64,000 nt of DNA from Streptomyces sp. SAT1 (GCF_001654495.1 NZ_CP015849.1:620001-684000); one strand, 5' to 3'; shown: positions 35,766-45,061, counted from the stretch's first letter. Made by a program: numbers and translations. The notes: generated by a model not told the origin, from the sequence alone.

Positions 35766-36680
35766 TCACTCCTCGGGCGGGGACGGCGGGATCACCGCGA
35801 TGGGGCCGGGGGCGTGCAGCAGGACCGCCTGGGTGACGGAGCCCATCATGCGGGCGGGCGCCAGCAGGCGGCGGCGGTGGCGGCCGACCACGACGAGTTC
35901 GGCGTCGCGGGAGGCGCCGACCAGCCGGCCGGCGGCGTCGCCGGGGAGGACCTGTACTTCGGCGGGTACATCGGGGTGCCGGGTCCGGTGCGGGGCGAGG
36001 AAGCCGTCGGCGAGGGTGCCGACCTCGCTCTCCACCTCGTCCTGGGCGATCACCGGCATGGGCACTTCCCCCGCCGCCGCTCCCCAGGTGCGCACCGGCC
36101 ACGGATAGGCGGTGACCACCTGGACGCGGGCCCCGCGCAGGGCGGCCTCGGCGAAGGCGAAGGCGAGCACGGCGTCGTCGGGGCTGTCGACGTTCAGACC
36201 GGCGACCACCCGCGGCCCGGGGGCGACGGCCGGGGCTTCGTCGTCGTCGACCTCGCGTCCGGGCCGGGGCACCACGACGACCGGGCACTCCGCGTCGCGC
36301 GCGGCGGCCAGGCCGTTGGAGCCCAGCAGAAGGCTTCTGAAGCCGCCGCGGCCCCGGGAGCCGAGCACCAGCAGCCGCGCGGTCGCGCCGAGTTCGGGCA
36401 GCAGGGCGCCGGGCAGCCCGTCGAGTCCGTCGTACCCGACGTCCGTCCCGGTGTCGCCCTGCGCCGCCACATGGGCGCGGGCCGCGTCGAGCACCTCGTC
36501 CCCGGCGTCCGCGGGCGGCCCGGTGACCAGGACGTCGGGCTGGGTCCAGGGGGCGTACTGGCGGACGTGGACGACGCGCAGCGGCGCCCGACGGCGCCGG
36601 GCCGCGTCCAGCGCCCAGTCGAGGGCGCGCAGGCTGTCGTCGGAGCCGTCGACAGCTGCGACGACCGGCGGAGTGCTCAT
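35766..36680 (-). CDS. Universal stress protein with tandem USP domains
   Basis: A 304-residue protein with two UspA folds (about residues 4-145 and 160-300). Nucleotide-binding motifs are LVLGSRGRGGFRSLLLGSNGLAA with CPVVVVPRPG in the first and LVVVGRHRRRLLAPARMMGSVTQAVL with GPIAVIPPSPP in the second. The double-domain form resembles the mycobacterial and Streptomyces USPs induced at low oxygen. The ATG at 36680 has GATGAGG upstream. A second USP gene starts at 63717, after the hydrogenase-related operon. Confidence 0.9.
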   Translation of the reverse strand: MSTPPVVAAVDGSDDSLRALDWALDAARRRRAPLRVVHVRQYAPWTQPDVLVTGPPADAGDEVLDAARAHVAAQGDTGTDVGYDGLDGLPGALLPELGATARLLVLGSRGRGGFRSLLLGSNGLAAARDAECPVVVVPRPGREVDDDEAPAVAPGPRVVAGLNVDSPDDAVLAFAFAEAALRGARVQVVTAYPWPVRTWGAAAGEVPMPVIAQDEVESEVGTLADGFLAPHRTRHPDVPAEVQVLPGDAAGRLVGASRDAELVVVGRHRRRLLAPARMMGSVTQAVLLHAPGPIAVIPPSPPEE

Positions 36681-36815
36681 GGGTACCTCATCTCCGGAGG
36701 GCGGCCTTCCCTGCCGCGCCAGCCTGGCAAAGGCGTCGGCGCGGACCGGGCTTTGAAGGTCGCGTGTCCGGAAAACCGGCGGGAACACCCCCGGTTCGGC
36801 CTCCGGCGCCCCCGC

Positions 36816-37058
36816 TCAGGTGAGGTCGAACTCCCCTTCCCGTGCTCCCGAGACGAACGCGCCCCACTCCGCGGGGGTGAAGATCAGCGAGGGGCTCTCC
36901 GGGCGACGGCTGTTGCGCATCGCGATGAATCCCTCGACGAAGGCGATCTGGACATCCCCCAGGCCACGGCTGCTGGACTGCCACTCGGCGCTGGTGAGGT
37001 CCAGCTCGGGCTTGTCCCATCCCGCGAGCGGGTGCTGCTGGACAGTGCTCTCGGCCAC
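36816..37058 (-). CDS. DUF397 protein
   Basis: An 80-residue protein. The features WDKPELDLTSAEWQSSS and the C-terminal FTPAEWGAFVSGAREGEFDL mark DUF397, the actinobacterial family of small regulators usually encoded next to an XRE regulator (as with BldB- or WhiJ-associated pairs). Here no XRE gene is adjacent, so this is an orphan. It contains two DUF397-like halves, the first less complete. The GTG at 37058 has GGGAGGAG upstream. Confidence 0.88.
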   Translation of the reverse strand: MAESTVQQHPLAGWDKPELDLTSAEWQSSSRGLGDVQIAFVEGFIAMRNSRRPESPSLIFTPAEWGAFVSGAREGEFDLT

Positions 37059-37149
37059 GTCCGTGCTCCTCCCGATTCCGTCGTCCGCGGCTCAGCCTAG
37101 CGATCGAGTGGCATCGCCGACAGGCCATCCGCGCGGGGCGTCCGGTCGG

Positions 37150-37881
37150 TCAGGAAGGACGGCAGGGGAGGCCGGTCAGGAAGGGTGTCACCACGGAGAG
37201 GAACTCCTCGGGCCGCTTCGCGTGCACCAGGTGCCCCGCGTCCACGGTGACGACGCGGGCGCCGGGGATCAGCGCCGTCAGGCCGGTGACCTGGTCCTGG
37301 GGGACGGAACTGGACGCCCCGCCCGCGACCAGCAGCGCGGGCGCGGTGATCCGGCCCATGCCCGCGGCCCAGGCGGGGTCGGGCGCGTTGCGCTGGCGGT
37401 CGGTGGCCAGGATCATCTCCCAGTCGTACGGCAGTTCGCCGCGTGGCCGCGCGGCCGGCGGCCGGGGCGGGTCCAGTGGGAGGGGCACGGGCACGTCCTC
37501 CAGGACGAGCCGCCGTACGCGTGCGGGCGCGTGCTGGGCGATCAGGCAGGCGACGGCGCCGCCCAGCGAGTGGCCGACGACGTCGGCCCGTTCGGCGCCG
37601 AGCACGTCGAGGAGGCCGAGCACGTCGTCGCGCAGCGCCTCGTGGGCGTAGGCACCGGGCCGGTCCCCGAGCCGGCTGCTGCCGCCGTGGCCGCGCAGGT
37701 CCGGGGCGTAGAGGCGGCACGGACGCGGTCCGCCCGCCAGGCGGCGCGCGATCGGGGCCCAGTCGCTGCCGTCGGCGCCCCGGCAGTGCAGCAGGACCAC
37801 GGGCGGCGCGTCCGCCGGGCCCCAGGCGCGGTAGGCGAGGGTGATGCCGTTGACGTCGGCGGTGTGCGGTCCGGTGTCCAT
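37150..37881 (-). CDS. Alpha/beta hydrolase
   Basis: A 243-residue hydrolase. The oxyanion region is VVLLHCRGADGSDW, the nucleophile elbow is VVGHSLGGAVA and the catalytic His is in VDAGHLVHAKRPEEF. The length and LYAPDLRGHGGS place it with the small esterase, lactonase and haloperoxidase-like hydrolases. It lies 37 bp downstream of a second alpha/beta hydrolase gene on the same strand, probably in one transcript. The substrate is unknown. Confidence 0.88.
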   Translation of the reverse strand: MDTGPHTADVNGITLAYRAWGPADAPPVVLLHCRGADGSDWAPIARRLAGGPRPCRLYAPDLRGHGGSSRLGDRPGAYAHEALRDDVLGLLDVLGAERADVVGHSLGGAVACLIAQHAPARVRRLVLEDVPVPLPLDPPRPPAARPRGELPYDWEMILATDRQRNAPDPAWAAGMGRITAPALLVAGGASSSVPQDQVTGLTALIPGARVVTVDAGHLVHAKRPEEFLSVVTPFLTGLPCRPS

Positions 37882-37918
37882 GCGGGGACGGTAGCCGGGG
37901 CGGGCGGCGGCGGCGCCG

Positions 37919-38785
37919 TCATTCTGCCGACGGCGAAGGGGCGGCCCGCTCGCCGGCGACGAAGGCCGCCACCCGCCGTACGAACCACCGCGGGCCGTCC
38001 AGCCACGGATAGTGCCCCGCGCCCGGCTGGAGGGCGAACTCGGCATGCGCGAACGCGGCGGCGGCGCGGCGGGCCAGGTCCGGGCGGGGTCCGCCGTCGA
38101 GTTCCCCGGCCAGGACGAGGACGGGCGCGGTCAGCGCGGTGAGCGCCGCGCGGGTGGCGGCCGGGTCGAACGCGGCGTCGGCGAAGTAGCGGTCGGCGGC
38201 CTCCTCGTTGGTCTGCGTCTGCTCGGCGTCGGCGTGCGCGCGGATCTCCTCGTCCCAGCGGCCGTGGAAGAAGGGGGTGAACACGTCGTCGTACGGTCCG
38301 TCGCCCGCGAGCCAGGCCGCCAGCGCGGGGTACGCCCGCTCGAACCACGGTTCGCCGCTCCGCAGCCGGGCGGCGGCGAGCCGGTCGGCGGGGGCCGGGC
38401 TCAGTCCGAGCGGGCGCAGGGCGGCGCTGATCAGGGCGAGGCGGCCGACGCGCCGGGGCCGCTGGGCCGCGTAGAGCGTGGCGAGGCTGCCGCCGGCCGA
38501 GTGCGCGAGCAGGTCCAGCCGCTCCAGGCCCAGATGGACGCGGAGTGCTTCGATGTCGTCGGTCTGCCGGTCGCAGCGGTACGTCGCCGGGTCGGCCGGG
38601 GCCGAGGAGGCGCCGGTGCCACGCAGGTCGAGCAGGACCAATCGGCGGTGTGCGGTGAGCCCGCCCAGGTCCCCGAGGTAGGCGGAGGCCCGCATCGGCC
38701 CGCCGGGCAGCACCACCAGCGGGTCGCCCTGACCGCGCAGCCGGTAGGCGAGGCGGGTTCCGTCGGGCGCGGTGAAGGTCGGCAT
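37919..38785 (-). CDS. Alpha/beta hydrolase, proline-iminopeptidase-like
   Basis: A 288-residue hydrolase. The oxyanion motif LVVLPGGPMRAS (HGGPG-like), LLDLRGTGASS, the nucleophile LLAHSAGGSLA and the His in LQPGAGHYPWLDGP resemble the proline iminopeptidase branch. It is the first gene of a two-hydrolase unit and is divergent from paaK; the 170-bp gap holds a TetR-type operator that might affect both sides. The substrate is unproven. Confidence 0.88.
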   Translation of the reverse strand: MPTFTAPDGTRLAYRLRGQGDPLVVLPGGPMRASAYLGDLGGLTAHRRLVLLDLRGTGASSAPADPATYRCDRQTDDIEALRVHLGLERLDLLAHSAGGSLATLYAAQRPRRVGRLALISAALRPLGLSPAPADRLAAARLRSGEPWFERAYPALAAWLAGDGPYDDVFTPFFHGRWDEEIRAHADAEQTQTNEEAADRYFADAAFDPAATRAALTALTAPVLVLAGELDGGPRPDLARRAAAAFAHAEFALQPGAGHYPWLDGPRWFVRRVAAFVAGERAAPSPSAE

Positions 38786-38885
38786 GGGCCGATCCTGGCC
38801 GGTGGGGAGGGCGGGCCGCCAGGGATTTTCCCCGCAGGGCTCTTGCCTGCGGCGCCTCGGCCTGGATTACTGATCTCCAACATCT

Positions 38886-38903
38886 CGACCGAATGATCGG
38901 TCG
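38886..38903. promoter_or_regulatory. Candidate TetR-family operator upstream of paaK
   Basis: CGACCGA-ATGA-TCGGTCG is a perfect dyad with 7-bp arms. It is embedded in a 22-bp imperfect dyad (38888-38909, starting ACCGAATGA and ending TTCAGT), the style of site bound by PaaR and other acyl-CoA-responsive TetR proteins. It lies 52 bp upstream of the paaK ATG. No TetR gene is in the window. Confidence 0.55.
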
Positions 38904-38954
38904 TTCAGTTGACCCGATTGTCATGCTTTTCGCAGTAGGTGAGGGAGAGTCCCG

Positions 38955-40247
38955 ATGGCGGATGCGGCATGTCTGCTGGACGCGGGGGAACGGCTCGGTG
39001 TCGAGGAACTGCGCGCGCTCCAGCTGGAGCGGCTGCGCGCCTCGCTGCGGCACGCGTACGAGAACGTCCCCTTCCACCGGGAGTCCTTCGCCGCGGCCGG
39101 GGTGCACCCCGACGACTGCCGTTCGCTCGCCGACCTGGCCCGCTTCCCCCTCACGGCCAAGGAGGACCTGCGCGCGCACTACCCGTACGGGATGTTCGCC
39201 GTGCCCCGGGAGCGGGTGCGCCGCCTGCACGCCTCCAGCGGCACCACCGGGCACCCCACCGTCGTGGGCTACACGGACGGCGATCTGTCGATGTGGGCGG
39301 ACATGATCGCCCGTTCGCTGCGCGCGGCGGGCGCCCGGCCCGGCGACGTCGTCCATGTGGCGTACGGCTACGGGCTGTTCACCGGCGGCCTGGGCGCGCA
39401 CTACGGCGCCGAACGGCTCGGCTGCACGGTCGTGCCCGCCTCGGGCGGCATGACGGCCCGTCAGGTGCAGCTGATCCAGGACCTGGAGCCCCGGATCATC
39501 ATGGTCACCCCGTCGTACATGCTCACGCTGCTCGACGAGTTCGAGCGGCAGGGCGTCGATCCGCGCGGCACCTCGCTGCGCGTGGGGGTGTTCGGGGCGG
39601 AGCCGTGGAGCGAGGAGATGCGGCGCGAGATCGAGGAGCGGCTCGGGATCGACGCGGTCGACATCTACGGCCTCTCGGAGGTGATCGGGCCGGGGGTGGC
39701 GCAGGAGTGCGTGGAGACCAAGGACGGCCTGCACATCTGGGAGGACCACTTCTACCCGGAGATCGTCGACCCGCTCACCGGCGAGGTGCTGCCCGAGGGC
39801 GAGGAGGGCGAGCTGGTGTTCACCTCGCTCACCAAGGAGGCGATGCCGGTGATCCGCTACCGCACCCGGGATCTGACCCGGCTGCTGCCGGGCACCGCGC
39901 GGCCCTTCCGGCGGATGGAACGGATCACCGGCCGCAGCGACGACCTGGTGATCCTGCGCGGGGTGAACGTGTTCCCGACGCAGATCGAGGAGATCGTGCT
40001 GCGCACCCCGGGCGTCGCACCGCACTTCCAGCTCCGGCTCACCCGCGAGGACCGGCTCGACGCCCTCACGGTCCGTGCCGAGGCGCGGCCGGGCGCCGGG
40101 CCCGAGACGCGGGAGGCCGCGGCCCGCTCGATCGCGGCGGCCGTCAAGGGCGGAGTCGGGGTGTCGGTCGGGGTGGAGATCGTGGAACCGGAGTCCCTGG
40201 AGCGGTCGGTGGGCAAGATCAGGCGGATCGTGGACCTGCGCCCGTGA
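38955..40247 (+). CDS. paaK: Phenylacetate-CoA ligase
   Basis: A 430-residue AMP-forming ligase that activates phenylacetate to its CoA thioester, the first step of aerobic phenylacetate breakdown. Hallmarks are LHASSGTTGHPTVVGYT (the P-loop-like motif), the VAYGYGLFTGGLGAHYGAERLGCTVVP region, DIYGLSEVIGPGVAQEC and the C-terminal GRSDDLVILRGVNVFPTQIEE. Length and order match PaaK throughout. The rest of the paa pathway is not in the window. It is convergent with the next gene, with a 29-bp 3' overlap, and is probably derepressed by an acyl-CoA-binding TetR protein. Confidence 0.93.
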   Translation: MADAACLLDAGERLGVEELRALQLERLRASLRHAYENVPFHRESFAAAGVHPDDCRSLADLARFPLTAKEDLRAHYPYGMFAVPRERVRRLHASSGTTGHPTVVGYTDGDLSMWADMIARSLRAAGARPGDVVHVAYGYGLFTGGLGAHYGAERLGCTVVPASGGMTARQVQLIQDLEPRIIMVTPSYMLTLLDEFERQGVDPRGTSLRVGVFGAEPWSEEMRREIEERLGIDAVDIYGLSEVIGPGVAQECVETKDGLHIWEDHFYPEIVDPLTGEVLPEGEEGELVFTSLTKEAMPVIRYRTRDLTRLLPGTARPFRRMERITGRSDDLVILRGVNVFPTQIEEIVLRTPGVAPHFQLRLTREDRLDALTVRAEARPGAGPETREAAARSIAAAVKGGVGVSVGVEIVEPESLERSVGKIRRIVDLRP

Positions 40248-40845
40248 CCCGGAAGCGGGTGTGCACATGTCCCGCGCGCGGGTACGCCGGCGGCGCGGCG
40301 GGGAGCGTTCCGGTCAGCTCGTAGCCGCACTTGGCCGCGACCCGGCAGGACGCCGTGTTGTCCTCCTGGTGCCGCAGGACGAGCCGGGCCGGTCCCCGGG
40401 CGCCGAACGCCGTGAAGGCCCAGCCGGTGAGCGCGTCGAGCGCCCGGGGCGCCACGCCCCGGCCGCGCGCGTGGGCGGCGGTCCAGTAGCCGACCTCGGC
40501 GGACGGTGAGCCGGGGGCGACGTCCTTGAGGACCACGTGCCCCGCCAGGCGCTCCGCCGCCCCGGAGCGTTCCACGACGGCGAAGGCGAACCGGTCGCCG
40601 CTCTGTCGCCGCCGCCGCTGCTCGTCGATCCAGCGCAGCGCGCCCGCCTCGTCGGGGATGGAGTGGCTGAGGAAGCGGCGCAGGAGCGGGTCGCGGTACA
40701 GCACGGCGAGTTCGGCGGCGTCCGCCGCGCGCCAGGGGCGCAGCAGGAGCGCGGGCGCCGTGGCGGTGGCCGGGGCCGTGACGGTGACCGGAACCGGGCG
40801 GTCGGTGCGGCCGGGGGCCGGGGGCTGCGTCGGCATGCGCCCCAT
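40219..40845 (-). CDS. GNAT-family acetyltransferase (RimJ/RimL-like)
   Basis: A protein of about 205 residues with a GNAT domain of the Rim type: LLLRPWRAADAAELAVLYRDPLLRRFL at the start, then EVGYWTAAHARGRGVAPRALDALTGWAF and LRHQEDNTASCRVAAKCGYELTGTL. Two ATGs three codons apart (40845, 40836) are equally likely starts. Its end overlaps paaK by 29 bp. It starts only six bases after the stop of the broken acyl-CoA ligase, so the two were one operon. Confidence 0.85.
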   Translation of the reverse strand: MGRMPTQPPAPGRTDRPVPVTVTAPATATAPALLLRPWRAADAAELAVLYRDPLLRRFLSHSIPDEAGALRWIDEQRRRRQSGDRFAFAVVERSGAAERLAGHVVLKDVAPGSPSAEVGYWTAAHARGRGVAPRALDALTGWAFTAFGARGPARLVLRHQEDNTASCRVAAKCGYELTGTLPAAPPAYPRAGHVHTRFRVTGAGPRSA

Positions 40846-40851
40846 CGTGCC

Positions 40852-42361
40852 CTACGGGCGCGGCGCGTCGCCGCGGAGCCGGTCGCGCAATTGCCGTTTG
40901 AGGATCTTCCCGCTGGCGTTGCGCGGCAGGGCGTCGACGAGGACCACCCGCTTCGGCGCCTTGAACGGGGAGAGGCGTGCGCGGGCGTGGGCGATCAGTT
41001 CGGCCTCGGTGACCTCGCCGCGCGGGACGACGACGGCGGTGACGGCCTCGATCCACTGCGCGTCGGGGAGGCCGACGACGGCGGCCTCGGCGACGGCGGG
41101 TGGGTGTGCAGCACGTCCTCGACCTGGCGGGAGGCCACCAGCACTCCCCCGGAGTTGATGACGTCCTTCACCCGGTCGACGACCGTGTGGTAGCCGTCGG
41201 CGTCGCGCACCGCCAGGTCGCCGGAGCGGAACCAGCCGTCCCGGAACGCCCCGGCGCTCTCCTCGGGCCGGTCCCAGTAGCCCTCGCACAACTGCGGGAG
41301 CGGTAGAGGATCTCGCCGGGTGTGCCGTCCGGCACGTCCTGTCCGTGCTCATCGGCGAGGCGGGCCTCCACGAAGAGCACCGGCCGGCCGCAGGAGTCCA
41401 GCCGCCCCTCGTGCTCGCCGGGGCCCAGCACCATGGCCAGCGGGCCGATCTCGCTCTGGCCGAAGCAGTTGTAGAAGGCGAGGTGCGGCAGACGCGCGCG
41501 CAGCCGTTCCAGGACGGGCACCGGCATGACGGAGGCGCCGTAATAAGCCTTGCGCAGACCGGCGAGGTCCCGGTGGGCGAAGTCGGGCCGGCCCGCCAGG
41601 GCGATCCAGACCGTGGGCGGGGCGAACAGGCTGTCGACGCGCCCGGCCTCCACCAGGTCGAGGACGCGGTCGCCATCGGGCGCGTCCAGGACGGTGTTGG
41701 TCGCGCCCACGGCGAGGTAGGGCAGCAGGAACACGTGCATCTGCGCCGAGTGGTAGAGCGGCAGCGCGTGCGCGGGCCGGTCGTCCGCCGACAGGTCGAG
41801 GGCGGTGATCGCGCTCAGATAGGCGTGCACGAGGGCCCGGTGGGTCATCATCGCGCCCTTGGGCAGCGCGGTGGTGCCCGAGGTGTAGAGCAGTTGGACC
41901 AGGTCCTCGGCGTGCGGGGCGGAACCGTCGTAGGGCGGTGCGGACGGGAGCGCGGCGAGCAGCGAGCCGTCGGTGTCGCGCAGCGCCCAGGACGGCGTGC
42001 CGCCGGGCAGCCGGTGGGCGAGGTCCGGGTCGGTCAGGACCAGCGCGCTGCCCGACTGCCCGACGATGTACGCCAGATCGTCGCCGGTGAGGTTCTGGTT
42101 GACGGGCACATGGACCAGGCCCGCGCGGGCGCAGGCGAGGAAGGCGATCAGATACGCGTCGGAGTTGTGCCCGTAGGCGCCGACCCGGTCGCCGGGGACG
42201 AGGCCGCGGGCGCGCAGCAGGGAGGCCGCGCGGGAGACGGCGTCGTCGAGCGCGGCGTACGTCCAGGAGCGGTCGCCGTACTCGACGGCGGTCCGCGCGG
42301 GCGTGCGCCGGGCGCTGCGCCGCAGGACCCCGTCAACCGTGCTGCGGTGTCCAGGCGTCAT
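40852..42361 (-). pseudogene. Acyl-CoA ligase (AMP-binding) broken by two single-base deletions
   Basis: The frame from the ATG at 42361 encodes a normal long-chain-acyl/fatty-acyl-CoA ligase N-terminus: LLYTSGTTALPKGAMMTHRAL, LPLYHSAQMHVFLLPYL and FYNCFGQSEIGPLAMVLGPG, as far as GEILYRS. There, at about 41296-41301, one base appears missing: CTCCCGCAG should be CTCCCCGCAG. The next frame continues LCEGYWDRPEESAGAFRDGWFRSGDLA to VEDVLHTHP. A second missing base at about 41095-41100 (CCGCCGTC for CCGGCCGTC) shifts to the third frame, VAEAAVVGLPDAQWIEAVTAV to SGKILKRQLRDRL. Repaired, it would be 503 residues with every motif, so it is a very recent pseudogene or has two sequencing errors. Confidence 0.85.
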
Positions 42362-42509
42362 GACACATGATCCTGGGTCCGCCGCCGGAGGAGGTCAAGC
42401 ATCGCGCGCTCCCCGCTCCGCCGGGGGGCACACGGCGTGACCACCGCCTCGGGCACCCGCCGGTCGGCGCGCTCACCCGCTTCATCCATCCCTGACGCCG
42501 GGAGGCACG

Positions 42510-44918
42510 ATGCGCACCACCCGCTTCAGAAGACTCCTCGTCGCGGCCGTCGCCCTGCTCACCGGGTCCGCCGCGTTACCGGCCGCGGCGGCCCCGCAGC
42601 ACGGCCGCCAGGAACACCCCTCGCACGGCGGGCTGTCCGCCGTGATCCGGTACACCGAGTACGGCATCCCGCACATCGTCGCCGAGGACTACGCGGACCT
42701 CGGGTTCGGCACCGGCTGGGCACAGGCCGCGGACCAGGTGTGCACGCTGGCCGACGGGTTCGTGACCGTGCGGGGCGAACGCTCCCGCTGGTTCGGTGCG
42801 AAGGCGGCGCCCGACTTCTCGCTCTCCTCGGCCTCCACCAACCTCTCCAGCGACCTGTTCTTCCGCGGGGTGCGGCAGTCGGGCACCGTGGAGCGGCTGC
42901 TCGCCGAGCCCGCGCCGCGCGGGCCGAGCCGCGCGGCCAAGGACCTGAACCGCGGCTTCGCCGCCGGGTACAACGCCTGGCTGCGGCAGCACCGCGTCAC
43001 CGACCCGGCCTGCCGGGGCGCCGCCTGGGTGCGTCCGGTGACCGAACTCGACGTGGCGGCACGGCTGTTCGCCTTCGCGGTGCTCGGCGGGGAGGGCCGG
43101 GCCGTGGACGGCGTCACGGCCGCGGCGCCGCCCGCGCCCGGGACCGGGTCCGTGCCGCCCGCACCGGATCCCGGCCGCGCCGCCGGGGCCGCCCGCGCGC
43201 TGTTCTCCGCCGAGGACGCCGACATGGGCTCCAACGCGGTGGCCTTCAGCGGCGCCACCACCGCCGGCGGGCGCGGGCTGCTGCTGGGCAACCCGCACTA
43301 CCCGTGGCAGGGCGGGCGCCGCTTCTGGCAGGTGCAGCAGACCGTCCCGGGCGAACTGGACGTGATGGGTGCCTCGTTGCTGGGCTCGCCGGACGTGCAG
43401 ATCGGCCACACCGCGCGCTTCGCCTGGAGCCACACCGTCTCCACCGGCGTCCCCATGAACCTCCATCAGCTCACCCTCGACCCGGCCGACCCGACCGTGT
43501 ACCTGGTCGACGGCGCGCGGGAGCGGATGACCCGGCGGACGGTCGCCGTCGCGGTGCGCGGCGGCCCGCCGGTGACCCGCACCCAGTGGTGGACGCGCTA
43601 CGGTCCCGTCGTCACCTCGCTCGGCCCGGCGCTGCCGCTGCCGTGGACGGCCACGACGGCGTACGCGCTCAACGACCCCAACGCGGGCAACCTGCGGATG
43701 TCCGACACCTCGCTGGGGCTCGCCCGCGCCCGGGACACCGCGGGCGCCCTGGCCGCGCTGGACCGCACCCAGGGCCTGCCGTGGGTGAACACCATCGCCG
43801 CCGACTCGGCCGGCCACTCGCTGTACACGCAGGCCCAGGTGCTGCCCGGGATCACCGACGAGCTGGCGCGGCGCTGCTCCACCCCGCTGGGCCGGGCCAC
43901 GTATCCGGCCTCGGGTCTCGCGGTGCTGGACGGTGCGCGCGGCGACTGCGCGCCGGGCACCGGCTCCGGTGCCGTGCAGCCGGGGATCTTCGGGCCCGCG
44001 CACATGCCGGTGCTGAAGGACGCGCCGTACGCGGAGAACTCCAACGGCAGCGCCTGGCTGAGCAACGCCGACCGGCCGCTGACCGGGTACGAGCGGATCT
44101 TCGGGACGGCCGCCGCCGAGGCCGGGCTGCGCACGCGCGGCGCGATCGAGGACGTGTCCGCGATGGCGCGCCGGGGCCGGCTGACCGTGGCGGACCTCCA
44201 GCGGCAGCAGTTCGCCGACCGGGTGCCCGCCGGTGACCTGGCGGCGGCCGACGCGGCGAAGGCGTGTGCCGCGCTGCCGGGCGGCACGGCCACGGGCAGC
44301 GACGGCCGGGCGGTCGACGTGCGGGACGCCTGCCGGGTGCTCGCGCGCTGGGACCGCACCGTGCGCACCGGCAGCCGGGGCGCGCTGCTCTTCGACCGGC
44401 TGTGGCGGCATCTGCCCGGGGACGGCCTGTGGAAGGTGCCGTTCTCGGCGGCCGATCCGGTGCGTACGCCGAACACGCTGGACACCGCGGCGCCCGCGTT
44501 CGCCACGGCGCTCGCCGACACGGTCGCCGAGCTGCGGGCGGCGGGCATCGCGCTCGACGCGCCGCTCGGGGAGCACCAGTTCGTCGTGCGCGACGGCGAG
44601 CGCATACCGGTGCCGGGCGGCACCGAGGCGCTGGGCGTGTGGAACAAGGTCGAGTCGGCGTGGGACCCGGCGCACGGCGGCTACGCCGAGGTGTCGACCG
44701 GTTCCAGCTACATCCAGGCGGTGGGCTGGGACGGCAGCGGCTGCCCGGTCGCCCGCACCCTGCTGACGTACTCCCAGTCCTCGAACCCGCTCTCGGCGCA
44801 CCACAGCGACCAGACGCGGCTGTTCTCGGCACAGAAGTGGGTGACGTCCCGGTTCTGCGAGAAGGACGTCCTGGCCTCGCCCGCGCTGCGCGTGGTGCGG
44901 GTGTACGAGCACCGGTAG
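42510..44918 (+). CDS. Secreted penicillin-acylase-family amidase (AhlM/Aac-like) with a TTA codon
   Basis: An 802-residue Ntn-hydrolase precursor. It has a signal peptide (to about residue 28), the alpha chain, a spacer, then autocatalytic cleavage at Gly240/Ser241 (MGSNAVAF), with Ser241 as the N-terminal nucleophile of the beta chain. LLGNPHYPW and GHTARFAWSHTVSTG support the family. Size and layout match Streptomyces AhlM (acyl-homoserine-lactone acylase) and aculeacin A acylase, so likely substrates are N-acyl homoserine lactones or lipopeptide antifungals. Codon 23 is TTA, inside the signal peptide, so expression should need bldA tRNA. A hairpin terminator follows. Confidence 0.88.
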   Translation: MRTTRFRRLLVAAVALLTGSAALPAAAAPQHGRQEHPSHGGLSAVIRYTEYGIPHIVAEDYADLGFGTGWAQAADQVCTLADGFVTVRGERSRWFGAKAAPDFSLSSASTNLSSDLFFRGVRQSGTVERLLAEPAPRGPSRAAKDLNRGFAAGYNAWLRQHRVTDPACRGAAWVRPVTELDVAARLFAFAVLGGEGRAVDGVTAAAPPAPGTGSVPPAPDPGRAAGAARALFSAEDADMGSNAVAFSGATTAGGRGLLLGNPHYPWQGGRRFWQVQQTVPGELDVMGASLLGSPDVQIGHTARFAWSHTVSTGVPMNLHQLTLDPADPTVYLVDGARERMTRRTVAVAVRGGPPVTRTQWWTRYGPVVTSLGPALPLPWTATTAYALNDPNAGNLRMSDTSLGLARARDTAGALAALDRTQGLPWVNTIAADSAGHSLYTQAQVLPGITDELARRCSTPLGRATYPASGLAVLDGARGDCAPGTGSGAVQPGIFGPAHMPVLKDAPYAENSNGSAWLSNADRPLTGYERIFGTAAAEAGLRTRGAIEDVSAMARRGRLTVADLQRQQFADRVPAGDLAAADAAKACAALPGGTATGSDGRAVDVRDACRVLARWDRTVRTGSRGALLFDRLWRHLPGDGLWKVPFSAADPVRTPNTLDTAAPAFATALADTVAELRAAGIALDAPLGEHQFVVRDGERIPVPGGTEALGVWNKVESAWDPAHGGYAEVSTGSSYIQAVGWDGSGCPVARTLLTYSQSSNPLSAHHSDQTRLFSAQKWVTSRFCEKDVLASPALRVVRVYEHR

Positions 44919-44924
44919 GTGCGT

Positions 44925-44956
44925 GCGGGGCGGGGGCCGGACGGCCGCCGCCCCGC
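44925..44956 (+). terminator. Hairpin terminator of the acylase gene
   Basis: A 14-bp stem with one mismatch (GCGGGGCGG... with its complement) and a 4-base loop begins seven bases after the stop. Confidence 0.7.
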
Positions 44957-44997
44957 CCCATGTGCCGTCACCTGAGCGTGTGTTCGCGCACGCCCCG

Positions 44998-45061
44998 TTG
45001 ACAACGGCCGCTCCTGACATAAAAGTTTCACCCCGCACAGCAAGTCTCGAAAGATACTTTC
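44998..45061 (+). promoter_or_regulatory. Promoter and RpiR-like operator of the serine hydrolase gene
   Basis: TTGACA (44998-45003) and TAAAAG (45020-45025), 16 bases apart, form a good promoter. Downstream is the perfect dyad GAAAG-ATA-CTTTC (45049-45061), and a related half-element AAAAGTTTCA at 45021-45030. GAAA...TTTC dyads are typical of RpiR/MurR-type regulators. The dyad ends 25 bases before the ATG, which favours repression. Confidence 0.5.

Noticed and set aside
42576..45038. Minus-strand frame of 820 codons opposite the acylase gene
   Set aside because: Shadow of a well-supported secreted acylase; low-complexity product.
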